A stretch of DNA of 41,943 nt. Source: PALSA-1004 sp947474275. GTDB lineage: Bacteria; Pseudomonadota; Gammaproteobacteria; Burkholderiales; SG8-41. The stretch spans positions 1-41,943 of the forward strand of contig CANJHY010000018.1 in NCBI GenBank assembly GCA_947474275.1. Reading direction: 5' to 3'. The first letter of the stretch is position 1. Each line of letters starts with the position of its first letter. Positions 7,562 through 14,906 of the stretch are shown here, piece after piece. The position numbers and the translations under genes are program-made. Under the pieces are notes generated by a model that saw nothing but the letters and a program-made list of their open reading frames with translations, had not been told where the DNA came from and made no database searches.

Positions 7562-8628
7562 ACTCGCCGCTGCAGCTGTCCCACGGCCCGGTCATGCTCG
7601 ACGTGGCCGCTACCGAACTGACCGCCGAAGACCGGCAGCGTCTCGCGCACCCTTTGGTTGGTGGAGTCATACTTTTTGCGCGCAACTATGCGTCGCCTGA
7701 ACAACTGATAGCATTGACGCGTGAGATTCATGCGGTGCGCCAGCCGCAGTTGTTGATTGCAGTCGATCACGAAGGCGGGCGCGTGCAGCGTTTTCGCGAC
7801 GGCTTTACCGTGTTGCCGGCCATGCGCGAACTGGGCGTCGCGTGGGACCTTGATGCCAAACATGCGCGTATGCTGGCGGAAGCGGTCGGTTATGTACTCG
7901 CGGCCGAATTGCGCGCGCACGGCGTCGATCTGAGTTTCACACCCGTGCTCGACGTCGATCACGGCAACAGCAGCGTGATCGGCGACCGCGCATTCCACAA
8001 TAATCCGCTGGCGATAGGCAACCTCGCACTCGGCCTGATGCGCGGCCTGCAGCACGGCGGCATGTCGGCGGTGGGCAAGCATTTCCCGGGACATGGTCAT
8101 GTCAAAGCCGACTCGCATCATGAAATACCTGTTGACGAGCGGCCGCTGGAAGAACTCGAAGCGGCCGACCTGAAACCCTTTCGCCGCCTGATCGAAAGCG
8201 GGCTCGGCGGCATCATGCCCGCGCACGTGGTTTATCCTGCCGTCGATGAGCACCCGGCCGGCTTTTCCGCGATCTGGCTGAAACAGATACTGCGCCGCCA
8301 GATGGGCTTTAACGGCATGATATTCAGCGACGATTTGTCGATGGCAGGGGCGAGTACGGCGGGCGACGTGGTAGAGCGCGCCTATGCCGCGGTGCGCGCC
8401 GGCTGCGACATGGTGCTGGTATGCAACGATCCGAAGTCCGCCGATCAATTGCTCGATAAATTCGACTATACGATGCCGGCGATGGCGTTGGCGCGGCTCG
8501 CGCGCATCCACGGCCGCGGCGGCCCGGAGTCTGTCGCCCAACTGCAGCACGACCGCTATTATCTCGATGCGGTCGCCACGGTGCGTGCCATCGGCGTCAA
8601 CAGCGGTGACCTTCCGCTGTACCGTTAG
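7558..8628 (+). CDS. nagZ: Beta-N-acetylhexosaminidase NagZ (GH3)
   Basis: Cytoplasmic glycoside hydrolase family 3 enzyme that releases N-acetylglucosamine from recycled muropeptides. Characteristic boxes: DHEGGRVQRFRDGF, the active-site loop GKHFPGHGHVKADSH with the catalytic His, and FSDDLSMAG with the nucleophilic Asp. The product is 356 aa, slightly longer than the E. coli enzyme. The start at 7558 overlaps the acpS stop (ATGA); a longer open frame upstream is only the shifted frame of acpS. Last of the tightly overlapping pdxJ-acpS-nagZ series. Confidence 0.95.
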   Translation: MNSPLQLSHGPVMLDVAATELTAEDRQRLAHPLVGGVILFARNYASPEQLIALTREIHAVRQPQLLIAVDHEGGRVQRFRDGFTVLPAMRELGVAWDLDAKHARMLAEAVGYVLAAELRAHGVDLSFTPVLDVDHGNSSVIGDRAFHNNPLAIGNLALGLMRGLQHGGMSAVGKHFPGHGHVKADSHHEIPVDERPLEELEAADLKPFRRLIESGLGGIMPAHVVYPAVDEHPAGFSAIWLKQILRRQMGFNGMIFSDDLSMAGASTAGDVVERAYAAVRAGCDMVLVCNDPKSADQLLDKFDYTMPAMALARLARIHGRGGPESVAQLQHDRYYLDAVATVRAIGVNSGDLPLYR

Positions 8629-8651
8629 CCGCCAGCGGCAGCCGCCGGGCC

Positions 8652-9284
8652 ATGAAGTTTTCGCTGAAATGCCGCGACTGTCCGCGGCTCGCCGGGTTTC
8701 TCGACCAGGTCAGGCGTGACTATCCTGATTACCACGCACGGCCCGTGGCGCCGTTTGGCGATGCCAAGCCGCGCTTGTTGATTGTCGGGCTAGCACCCGG
8801 CATGCACGGCGCCAATCGCAGCGGCCGGCCGTTTACCGGCGATTACGCCGGTATCCTGCTGTATGCGACCCTGCACAAATTCGGCCTCGCCAGCGCCGCA
8901 CAATCGGTCAGCGCGGATGATGGCCTGCAATTGCGCGGCTGCCGTATTACCAACGCGGTGAAATGCCTGCCGCCGCAGAACAAGCCGGAGCCCGCCGAAG
9001 TGAGGCAATGCAACGGATATCTGCAATCAGAACTCGCGGCGATGGGGCGGGGCAGCACAATACTGGCGCTGGGGACCGTCGCGCACCAGGCAGTGCTGAT
9101 GGCGCTCGATGTCAGGAAAGCGTTGTTTCCGTTCCGCCACGGCGCGCGTCATGCGCTGCCGAACGGGTTCGCACTCTACGATAGCTACCACTGCAGCCGC
9201 TACAATACGAACACGCGCCGCCTCACTCCCGCCATGTTCGAAGCCGTATTCGCCGACATCTCAAAACATCTGCAATCGCGATGA
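8652..9284 (+). CDS. Uracil-DNA glycosylase, iron-sulfur type (family 5-like)
   Basis: Probable base-excision enzyme that removes uracil from DNA. Motif 1 reads GLAPGMHGANRSGRPFTGD, typical of family 5 (UDGb) enzymes; the C-terminal substrate motif is SYHCSRYN. Four cysteines (in CRDCPRL near the N-terminus, in AVKCLPP and in RQCNGYL) fit the ligands of the [4Fe-4S] cluster. The length is 210 aa. The first gene position after nagZ and the ATGA overlap with uvrC place it with a second DNA-repair gene. The exact family (4 or 5) is inferred from the motif, not tested. Confidence 0.87.
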   Translation: MKFSLKCRDCPRLAGFLDQVRRDYPDYHARPVAPFGDAKPRLLIVGLAPGMHGANRSGRPFTGDYAGILLYATLHKFGLASAAQSVSADDGLQLRGCRITNAVKCLPPQNKPEPAEVRQCNGYLQSELAAMGRGSTILALGTVAHQAVLMALDVRKALFPFRHGARHALPNGFALYDSYHCSRYNTNTRRLTPAMFEAVFADISKHLQSR

Positions 9285-11089
9285 GCGTGTTTGATCCCAG
9301 CGAAGTCATAGTCAATCTGCCGCATTTGCCGGGTGTTTACCGCATGCTGGGCGCGACCGGCGATGCGCTTTACGTCGGCAAAGCAGGCGATCTCAAGAAG
9401 CGGGTCTCGTCCTACTTTCAGAAACAATCGGGTTTGTCGCCGCGCATCCGCCTGATGCTGGGCCAGGTGCATGCGCTCGAGACCACGGTGACGCGGTCTG
9501 AGGCCGAAGCGCTGATCCTCGAGAACAATCTGATCAAGTCGCTTAATCCGCGCTACAACATACTGTTCAGGGACGACAAGTCATATCCCTATCTGGCGCT
9601 CACGCGGCATGAATTTCCGCGGCTCGCGTTTCACCGCGGCAGTCTCGATCCGCGCGACCGCTATTTCGGCCCGTTTCCGAACGCCGGCGCCGTGCGTGAA
9701 AGCATGCAGCTGCTGCAAAAAGTGTTCCGCCTGCGCACTTGCGTCGACAGCGTGTACGAGAACCGTTCGCGCCCCTGCCTGCTGCACCAGATCCGGCGCT
9801 GTACGGCGCCTTGCGTGGCACGCATCAACGCTGCGGACTACGCAGATGACGTGAAGAGCGCAGAGCTATTCCTGCGCGGCAAGGACGATGAAGCGGTCGA
9901 GCGCCTGATCGCGCGCATGGACACTGCTGCCGAAAACCAGAACTACGAACAGGCGGCCATTTTCCGCGACCAGGTCGGCGCCTTGCGGCGAGTGCGCGAA
10001 AAGCAGTTCGTCAGCAGCAATGTTGCGCGCGACGCCGATATCATCGCGTGTGCGGCGGAAGGCGAAATCGTCTGCGTTAATCTTGTGATGATCCGCGGCG
10101 GCCACCATCTGGGCGACAAGAACTTCTTTCCGCGCAATGCGGGTGGGCACGAATTGCCGCAGATCGCCGAAGCGTTCATCAGCCAGCATTACGCGAGCGG
10201 CGGGGCGCCGCCGCTGATTGTCATTGGCAGCGAGATCACCGGAGAGTCGCTTGCGCAGTTCCTGAGCGAGCAATCCAGCCACAAGGTGCAGCTTGTCGTG
10301 AATCCGGCAGGTGAGCGGCGAGTGTGGCTCGACATGGCGCTGAAAAACGCGCAGCTGGGCGCCCAGCAGCAACTCAGCCTGCACGCCAGCCAGGAAGCAC
10401 GCCTGCTTGCCTTGCAGCAGGCGTTGGGCGCGACCGAGGCGATCCGCCGCATCGAATGCTTCGACGTCAGTCACACGATGGGCGAGGCCACGGTAGCGTC
10501 GTGCGTGGTCTACGACCAGGCGGCGATGCAGAAATCGGAATATCGCCGCTTCAATATCAGCGGTATCGAGCCCGGTGATGACTATGCCGCGATGCGCGAC
10601 GTGCTGAGCCGGCGCTATAGGCGCGTGGTTGCCGGCGAAGGCAAGGTGCCGGACCTGGTGCTGATCGACGGCGGCAAGGGGCAATTGGGCGTGGCATGTG
10701 AGGTATTTGCCGAACTTGGATTGTCCGATGTGCAACTCATCGGCGTCGCCAAGGGCGAGGAGCGCAAACCGGGGCTGGAGCAATTGATCATTCCCGGCCG
10801 CGCAAACCCGCTACAATTGCCGGGTGAACATCCGGCGCTGCACTTGATTCAGCAGATACGCGACGAAGCGCACCGCTTCGCGATCCAGGGACACCGCGCA
10901 CGGCGCGGCAAAACACGCAACACGTCGACGCTGGAGAGCATCGCCGGCGTCGGTGCCAAGCGGCGGCAAAGCCTGCTCGCGCGCTTTGGCGGACTGAAAG
11001 GGCTGATGTCGGCCAGCGTGGATGAACTCGCGCAGGTCGAAGGCATCAGTCGGGAACTCGCGGCGCGTATTTATGACCAGTTGCACTGA
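9281..11089 (+). CDS. uvrC: UvrABC system protein C (excinuclease)
   Basis: Makes both incisions in nucleotide excision repair. Domains in order: GIY-YIG nuclease (residues about 13-92, with LPGVYRMLG and ALYVGKAGDLKKRVSSYF), Cys-rich segment (about 150-175, RPCLLHQIRRCTAPC), UvrB-interacting UVR motif (about 205-240), RNase-H-like endonuclease (about 380-530, IECFDVSHTMGE and LVLIDGGKGQL), and a tandem helix-hairpin-helix domain at the end (ESIAGVGAKRRQSLLARFGG). The length is 602 aa, full size. The ATG overlaps the stop of the uracil-DNA glycosylase gene. Confidence 0.97.
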   Translation: MSVFDPSEVIVNLPHLPGVYRMLGATGDALYVGKAGDLKKRVSSYFQKQSGLSPRIRLMLGQVHALETTVTRSEAEALILENNLIKSLNPRYNILFRDDKSYPYLALTRHEFPRLAFHRGSLDPRDRYFGPFPNAGAVRESMQLLQKVFRLRTCVDSVYENRSRPCLLHQIRRCTAPCVARINAADYADDVKSAELFLRGKDDEAVERLIARMDTAAENQNYEQAAIFRDQVGALRRVREKQFVSSNVARDADIIACAAEGEIVCVNLVMIRGGHHLGDKNFFPRNAGGHELPQIAEAFISQHYASGGAPPLIVIGSEITGESLAQFLSEQSSHKVQLVVNPAGERRVWLDMALKNAQLGAQQQLSLHASQEARLLALQQALGATEAIRRIECFDVSHTMGEATVASCVVYDQAAMQKSEYRRFNISGIEPGDDYAAMRDVLSRRYRRVVAGEGKVPDLVLIDGGKGQLGVACEVFAELGLSDVQLIGVAKGEERKPGLEQLIIPGRANPLQLPGEHPALHLIQQIRDEAHRFAIQGHRARRGKTRNTSTLESIAGVGAKRRQSLLARFGGLKGLMSASVDELAQVEGISRELAARIYDQLH

Positions 11090-11118
11090 AATGCACGACC
11101 AACTGCATTGACATGCCC
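11075..11118. repeat. Imperfect 22-bp tandem duplication at the uvrC/pgsA junction
   Basis: The 22 bases at 11075-11096 (beginning GACCAGTTGC) are followed directly by a second copy at 11097-11118 (beginning GACCAACTGC) with five differences. The first copy holds the last uvrC codons and stop; the second holds the pgsA start codon. Probably an old local duplication. Confidence 0.6.
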
Positions 11119-11691
11119 TTCAATATACCCAACCTGCTGACGTGGCTGCGGATCCTGCTGATCCCGCTTTTTGTCGGCATTTTCTATTTCGAGAAAAGCT
11201 GGGTTTCGCTGCCCAACCAGAATCTGGTCGCCACCGTTATTTTCACGCTGGCGGCGATCACCGACTGGGTCGACGGGTGGCTTGCCCGCAAGCTCAATCA
11301 AATGTCCGCGTTCGGTGCTTTTCTCGACCCGGTCGCCGACAAGCTGATGGTGGCGGCGGCGTTGATCATATTGCTGCAGCTCGGGCGGCTGGGAGATCTG
11401 GGCGCCATCCTCACCTTGATCATCATCGGCCGCGAGATCACGATTTCGGCGCTGCGCGAATGGATGGCGCAGATTGGGGCGTCGAAGAGCGTTGCAGTAT
11501 CGTACATCGGGAAAATCAAGACCGTCTCGCAAATGGTCGCGATTCCGCTGCTTCTTTATGACGATCCGATCGGCTATTTCGATCCGCACTGGCTGGGCAT
11601 AGCCTTGATCTGGATTGCCGTGCTGCTGACCCTCGTTTCGATGGCCTATTACCTCAAAATGGCTCTGCCGCAAATCAATAAACGCCTTTGA
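11113..11691 (+). CDS. pgsA: CDP-diacylglycerol--glycerol-3-phosphate 3-phosphatidyltransferase
   Basis: Membrane enzyme that makes phosphatidylglycerol phosphate, the committed step to phosphatidylglycerol and cardiolipin. The CDP-alcohol phosphatidyltransferase signature D-G-x2-A-R-x8-G-x3-D-x3-D is complete (DGWLAR, then GAFLDPVAD, at about residues 55-77). Several hydrophobic segments follow (for example LMVAAALIILLQL and IALIWIAVLLTLVSMAYYL). The product is 192 aa, the normal size. Start at 11113 (MPFNIPNLLTWLRILLIP), the usual beginning of PgsA. It is followed at once by a tRNA operon, an order common in betaproteobacteria. Confidence 0.95.
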   Translation: MPFNIPNLLTWLRILLIPLFVGIFYFEKSWVSLPNQNLVATVIFTLAAITDWVDGWLARKLNQMSAFGAFLDPVADKLMVAAALIILLQLGRLGDLGAILTLIIIGREITISALREWMAQIGASKSVAVSYIGKIKTVSQMVAIPLLLYDDPIGYFDPHWLGIALIWIAVLLTLVSMAYYLKMALPQINKRL

Positions 11692-11704
11692 AACATAGGA
11701 TTTC

Positions 11705-11733
11705 TTGACCATTGCGGCTAGTCAAAATATAAT
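11705..11733 (+). promoter_or_regulatory. Sigma-70 promoter of the tRNA operon
   Basis: TTGACC at 11705-11710 and a perfect TATAAT at 11728-11733 are separated by 17 bp. Transcription would start near 11740, eight bases before tRNA-Gly. A near-consensus promoter fits a stable-RNA operon. Confidence 0.85.
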
Positions 11734-11747
11734 GCTGCTCCAGTTTC

Positions 11748-11823
11748 GCGGGAATAGCTCAGTTGGTAGAGCGCAACCTTGCCAAGGTTGAGGTCGGGAG
11801 TTCGAGCCTCCTTTCCCGCTCCA
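11748..11823 (+). tRNA. tRNA-Gly (GCC)
   Basis: 76 nt including an encoded CCA. The acceptor stem pairs GCGGGAA with TTCCCGC; the D arm contains AGCTCAGTTGGTAGAGC; the anticodon loop TTGCCAA lies between CAACC and GGTTG; the T arm contains GTTCGAGCC. The anticodon GCC reads GGC and GGU glycine codons. First gene of a Gly-Cys-Leu cluster. Confidence 0.97.
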
Positions 11824-11828
11824 GATTC

Positions 11829-11909
11829 CGGGAAAGCGAAGTAGCATTCGACTCGGGCGCAATACGGCAACATGCCTGAATCGAGACTTCGTTTTCCCGT
11901 TTTAGTTTT
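11829..11909 (+). terminator. Long hairpin with U-tract between tRNA-Gly and tRNA-Cys
   Basis: The 14 bases at 11829-11842 (CGGGAAAGCGAAGT) pair with 11886-11899 with one G-U wobble. Inside, 11848-11858 pairs with 11874-11884 with one wobble and one mismatch; the loop is 11859-11873. TTTTAGTTTT follows at 11900-11909. This has the form of an intrinsic terminator or a structured small RNA. Because it stands between co-oriented tRNA genes, it could instead be an RNase III processing site. CGGGAAA at 11829-11835 can also pair with TTTCCCG in the 3' acceptor strand of tRNA-Gly, which would compete with tRNA folding. Confidence 0.55.
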
Positions 11910-11922
11910 GGCTTCGGTCTCC

Positions 11923-11996
11923 GGCGCGGTAGCAAAGCGGTTATGCAGAGGACTGCAAATCCTTCCAGGGCGGTTCGACTCCGCCCCGCGCCTCCA
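11923..11996 (+). tRNA. tRNA-Cys (GCA)
   Basis: 74 nt with encoded CCA. Acceptor GGCGCGG pairs with CCGCGCC; the anticodon loop CTGCAAA is flanked by AGGA and TCCT; the T arm contains GGTTCGACTCC. The anticodon GCA reads cysteine codons. No separate promoter is evident, so it presumably relies on readthrough from tRNA-Gly. Confidence 0.96.
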
Positions 11997-12002
11997 TGAT
12001 TT

Positions 12003-12091
12003 GCCCGGATGGTGAAACTGGTAGACACAAGGGACTTAAAATCCCTCGGCTGGAAACGGCTGTGCCGGTTCGAGTCCGGCTCCGGGCACCA
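12003..12091 (+). tRNA. tRNA-Leu (UAA)
   Basis: 89 nt with encoded CCA and the long variable arm typical of class II tRNAs. Acceptor GCCCGGA pairs with TCCGGGC; the anticodon loop CTTAAAA carries UAA, reading leucine UUA and UUG; the variable arm is CGGCTGGAAACGGCTGT; the T loop has GTTCGAGTC. Its 3' part is duplicated in degenerate form at 35368-35406, which marks it as a probable attachment site of the catabolic island that begins right behind it. Confidence 0.97.
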
Positions 12092-12139
12092 TGATTCCAT
12101 TCTGGTCAGCGATAGATAACGGTTACGTTTGAGCCAGAA

Positions 12140-12160
12140 CGCGAACCGTGCTAGTTCGCG
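12140..12160. terminator. Hairpin between tRNA-Leu and the convergent oxidoreductase gene
   Basis: CGCGAAC at 12140-12146 and GTTCGCG at 12154-12160 form a perfect 7-bp stem with a 7-base loop. It lies just outside the stop codon of the minus-strand gene and downstream of tRNA-Leu, where terminators for both are expected. No U-tract follows on either strand, so this is only a candidate. Confidence 0.35.
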
Positions 12161-13135
12161 CTACATCACGATCACGGCCTTGCCCTGTACTTTGCGCTGC
12201 ATGACGTCATCGAGCGCCTGGCGCGCCTGCTCGAGAGAATAGCGGGCCGTAACCGCGGGCTTCAATTGTTTGCTGCGTATCCATGCGATCAGTTCGGCAA
12301 TGTTTTTACGGCCCCCGGCCGGGTCGCGTCTTGAATAGGTATCCCACGCCACGCCGACCAGCGCGCAGCCTTTCAGCAACGGCAGATTCATCGGCAGCCG
12401 CGAGATTTCGCCGCTGGTAAAGCCAACCACCAGGTAGCGTCCGTACCACGCCATCGAGCGTACCGCCGGCTCCGCGTATGCGCCGCCGACCGGATCCAGG
12501 ATAACGTCGACGCCGCGTCCCTGTGTTATTTGTTTGACTGCTTCACGCAGATTTTCTGCGCGATAGTTGATCAGCGCATCCGCGCCTTCGCGTTTGCACA
12601 GAGCGAGTTTTTCGGCGGTCGAGGCGCACGCGATCACGCGCGCGCCCATCAGCTTGCCGAGTTGCACGGCCGCGAGCCCGACGCCGCCGGCAGCGCCCAA
12701 TACGAGCAAGGTCTCACCGGGTCGCAGTTGTCCGCGATCTTTGAGTGCGTGATAGCTCGTGCCGTAGGCAAGCGGAAACGCCGCGGCATCGACGAAATCG
12801 ACGTCGGCTGGTATCTGCCAGAAGCGATCGGCTGGCACCAGCGCTTCATCCGCGAAGCCGCCGGACCTGAGCATCGCGACGCCCGCGTCGCCGGGTTCTA
12901 TTCCCGTGACGCCGGGCCCCAGTTGCTTGACGACTCCAGCGATCTCGTAGCCGGGAGAGAACGGCAGGGTTTGCCGGTGCTGGTACTTGTCCTGAATCAT
13001 CAGCACGTCTGGAAAATTAACGCCCGCGGCTTTGACGGTCACCAGTACTTCGCCGGCGGCGGGTTTGGGCGACGCAACATTCTCGAGAGCGAGATCGGCG
13101 GGCATTCCGTATGCCTTGCATAAAAGGGCGCGCAT
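12161..13135 (-). CDS. Zinc-free medium-chain NADPH:quinone oxidoreductase
   Basis: Medium-chain dehydrogenase/reductase of the quinone oxidoreductase group, 324 aa. N-terminal GroES-like domain (GEVLVTVKAAGVNFPDVLMIQDKY is spread over residues 28-51), then the nucleotide-binding fold with LVLGAAGGVGLAAVQLGKLMGA (about 144-165). No zinc-ligand cysteines are seen. Such enzymes reduce quinones or act on enoyl or acryloyl derivatives with NADPH. It is the first gene after the tRNA cluster, transcribed towards it and divergent from badH; the intergenic stretch 13136-13311 must hold promoters for both. Its role in the catabolic region is unknown; reduction of an unsaturated CoA intermediate is possible. 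Confidence 0.88.
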   Translation of the reverse strand: MRALLCKAYGMPADLALENVASPKPAAGEVLVTVKAAGVNFPDVLMIQDKYQHRQTLPFSPGYEIAGVVKQLGPGVTGIEPGDAGVAMLRSGGFADEALVPADRFWQIPADVDFVDAAAFPLAYGTSYHALKDRGQLRPGETLLVLGAAGGVGLAAVQLGKLMGARVIACASTAEKLALCKREGADALINYRAENLREAVKQITQGRGVDVILDPVGGAYAEPAVRSMAWYGRYLVVGFTSGEISRLPMNLPLLKGCALVGVAWDTYSRRDPAGGRKNIAELIAWIRSKQLKPAVTARYSLEQARQALDDVMQRKVQGKAVIVM

Positions 13136-13222
13136 GGACTTGAACTCCGTTGGTTAATAGTCGGTACTGCAACGCGCGGCAAACGCACTGCGCAAATTGC
13201 ATCGCTGTTGCGTTGGGAGATT

Positions 13223-13231
13223 TGCTAAAAT
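13223..13231 (+). promoter_or_regulatory. Possible extended -10 element before badH
   Basis: TGCTAAAAT at 13223-13231 matches an extended -10 box, 81 bp before the badH start. No good -35 hexamer is found at the right distance, which extended -10 promoters tolerate. Nothing like the IclR-associated element of 19842 is seen here. Confidence 0.3.
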
Positions 13232-13311
13232 AAAAACCTCCTGGCAAGCCCATGCAGCAGCCATGGTGTGCCGGTCGCCTGCATCAACAATTCAATTTCC
13301 GGAGGACACCC

Positions 13312-14079
13312 ATGAAAGGTCTGAGCGGCAAAGCCGCAATCGTAACCGGCAGCGGCAGCGGCATCGGCAGGGCAATCGCCGAGCGTCTCGCTGCTGAAGG
13401 CTGTGTGGTCGGTATTTTTGATATCAATGCGGCGGGTGCGCAAGCCACGGCGGAGGCGATCGGCGCGGCGAAGGGCCGGGCGCATGCGCATATCGTGGAC
13501 ATCACCGATCTCAGCGCGGTCACGAGGTGCGTGGCTGAGTTCGAAAAGCAGGCCGGGGGCGTGGAGATCCTCGTCAATAACGCCGGCTGGGACAAGGCCG
13601 CGCCGTTTCTGTCTTCCACGCCCGAGTTGTGGAAAAAGCTCATCGACATCAACCTGTACGGGCCTCTCAACATGCATTACGCCGTGCTGCCCGGCATGGT
13701 GCAGCGCAAGCGCGGCCGCGTGGTGAGCATAGCGTCCGATGCGGGACGCGTGGGTTCGTCGGGCGAATCCGTGTACTCCGCGTGCAAGGGTGGCGTGATC
13801 GCGTTCACCAAGACGCTCGCACGGGAACTCGCACGCAATAACATCCAGCTCAATGCGGTGTGTCCAGGTCCTACCGATACGCCGCTGCTGCGCTCGTTCG
13901 CCGAGGAAGGCGAGGCGGGCAACAAGCTGATCGAAGGTTTGACGCGCGCGATTCCCATGCGCCGCCTCGGTCAGCCGGCCGACTATCCCGGCATCGTCGC
14001 ATTTCTGGCGAGCGACGATGCCGCTTTCATCACCGGTCAGACCGTCAGCGTCTCCGGCGGTCTTACCATGCACGGTTAA
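13312..14079 (+). CDS. badH: 2-hydroxycyclohexanecarboxyl-CoA dehydrogenase-like SDR (BadH)
   Basis: Short-chain dehydrogenase of 255 aa that resembles Rhodopseudomonas BadH, which oxidises 2-hydroxycyclohexane-1-carboxyl-CoA to the 2-keto compound with NAD. Cofactor motif TGSGSGIG near residue 13; NNAG at about 87; catalytic Ser and Tyr-x3-Lys in SIASDAGRVGSSGE and VYSACKGG. BadH-like details include NNAGWD, HYAVLPGMV, VCPGPTDTPLL and the C-terminus SVSGGLTMHG. The start at 13312 has a strong GGAGG; the open frame further upstream has no homology. It is 12 bp before badI, the same partner as in R. palustris. The ring-specific substrate is inferred from this pairing. Confidence 0.82.
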   Translation: MKGLSGKAAIVTGSGSGIGRAIAERLAAEGCVVGIFDINAAGAQATAEAIGAAKGRAHAHIVDITDLSAVTRCVAEFEKQAGGVEILVNNAGWDKAAPFLSSTPELWKKLIDINLYGPLNMHYAVLPGMVQRKRGRVVSIASDAGRVGSSGESVYSACKGGVIAFTKTLARELARNNIQLNAVCPGPTDTPLLRSFAEEGEAGNKLIEGLTRAIPMRRLGQPADYPGIVAFLASDDAAFITGQTVSVSGGLTMHG

Positions 14080-14091
14080 CGGGAGAAGAAA

Positions 14092-14874
14092 ATGACATAC
14101 CAGGACATATTGCTGGACAAGAAAGACGGTGTCGCGCGCATCACGATCAACCGTGAAAAAGTGATGAATGCATTTCGCGGGCAGACCACCGAAGAGCTGA
14201 TCGACGCTTTTTCCGATGCAGGCTGGGACAAGAGCATCGGCGTGATCGTTCTTGGCGGCGCGGGTGAGCGCGCGTTCTGCACGGGCGGCGACCAGTCGGC
14301 GTCTGACGGCGCATACGTGGGCCGCGGCACCATCGGCATGCCGGTCGAGCAGTTGCATGGTGTGATGCGGGAAGTGCCCAAGCCCGTCATTGCACGGGTG
14401 CAGGGTTATGCGATTGGCGGCGGCAACGTGCTCGCTACGTTGTGCGATCTGACTATCGCCTCCGAAAAAGCGATCTTCGGACAGGTCGGGCCCAAGGTCG
14501 GATCGGTCGATCCCGGCTGGGGCACGGCCTACCTCGCCGGCATCGTCGGCGAGAAGAAAGCGCGCGAGATCTGGTACCTGTGCAGGCGCTATACGGCCGA
14601 GCAGGCGCTGCAGATGGGATTGTGCAACGCCGTCGTGCCGCACGAACAGCTCGACCAAGAGATCGCCAAGTGGTGCGCCGAGATTCTCGAGAAAAGCCCG
14701 ACCGCGATCGCCATTGCGAAAGCCTCTTTCAATGCGGCCACCGAATCGATACGCGGCATAGGCGCGCTCGGTTTCCAGGCGTTGAACCTGTATTACGATA
14801 CCGAAGAATCCAAGGAAGGCAGTCGGGCTTTCATGGAGAAGCGCAAACCCGAGTTTCGCAAGATGATGAAGTAA
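14092..14874 (+). CDS. badI: 2-ketocyclohexanecarboxyl-CoA hydrolase (BadI)
   Basis: Crotonase-fold hydrolase of 260 aa. BadI opens the ring of 2-ketocyclohexane-1-carboxyl-CoA with water to give pimelyl-CoA, in anaerobic benzoate and cyclohexanecarboxylate degradation. Matches to BadI/MenB-type proteins: MNAFRGQTTEELI, RAFCTGGDQSASDGAY, VIARVQGYAIGGGNVLA, FGQVGPKVGSVDPGWGTAYL (with the Ser-x-Asp of the MenB/BadI group), KKAREIWYLCRRY and the C-terminus KRKPEFRKMMK. Ribosome-binding site GGGAGAAG before 14092. With badH it forms a two-gene unit. AliA, AliB and BadK homologues are not next to it; other dehydrogenases and CoA-transferases of the island may supply the substrate. Confidence 0.87.
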   Translation: MTYQDILLDKKDGVARITINREKVMNAFRGQTTEELIDAFSDAGWDKSIGVIVLGGAGERAFCTGGDQSASDGAYVGRGTIGMPVEQLHGVMREVPKPVIARVQGYAIGGGNVLATLCDLTIASEKAIFGQVGPKVGSVDPGWGTAYLAGIVGEKKAREIWYLCRRYTAEQALQMGLCNAVVPHEQLDQEIAKWCAEILEKSPTAIAIAKASFNAATESIRGIGALGFQALNLYYDTEESKEGSRAFMEKRKPEFRKMMK

Positions 14875-14893
14875 GCGGCCATCGCCGGGCCGC
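14875..14893. terminator. GC-rich hairpin between convergent badI and oxidoreductase genes
   Basis: GCGGCC at 14875-14880 pairs with GGCCGC at 14888-14893 over a 7-base loop, right after the badI stop and 14 bp from the end of the minus-strand gene. The position between convergent genes suits a bidirectional terminator, but no U-tract follows. Confidence 0.4.
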
Positions 14894-14906
14894 ATCGCGT
14901 TGCCGA

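Noticed and set aside
8652..9284. SYHCSRYN in the uracil-DNA glycosylase as an abnormal active-site motif (Cys for Pro of SYHPS)
   Set aside because: From memory this Cys form recurs in proteobacterial members of the family, so it is likely a subgroup feature and not a defect.
9866..10783. 305-codon antisense frame inside uvrC
   Set aside because: Shadow of the conserved uvrC reading frame; the composition is Arg/His/Ala-rich without any motif.
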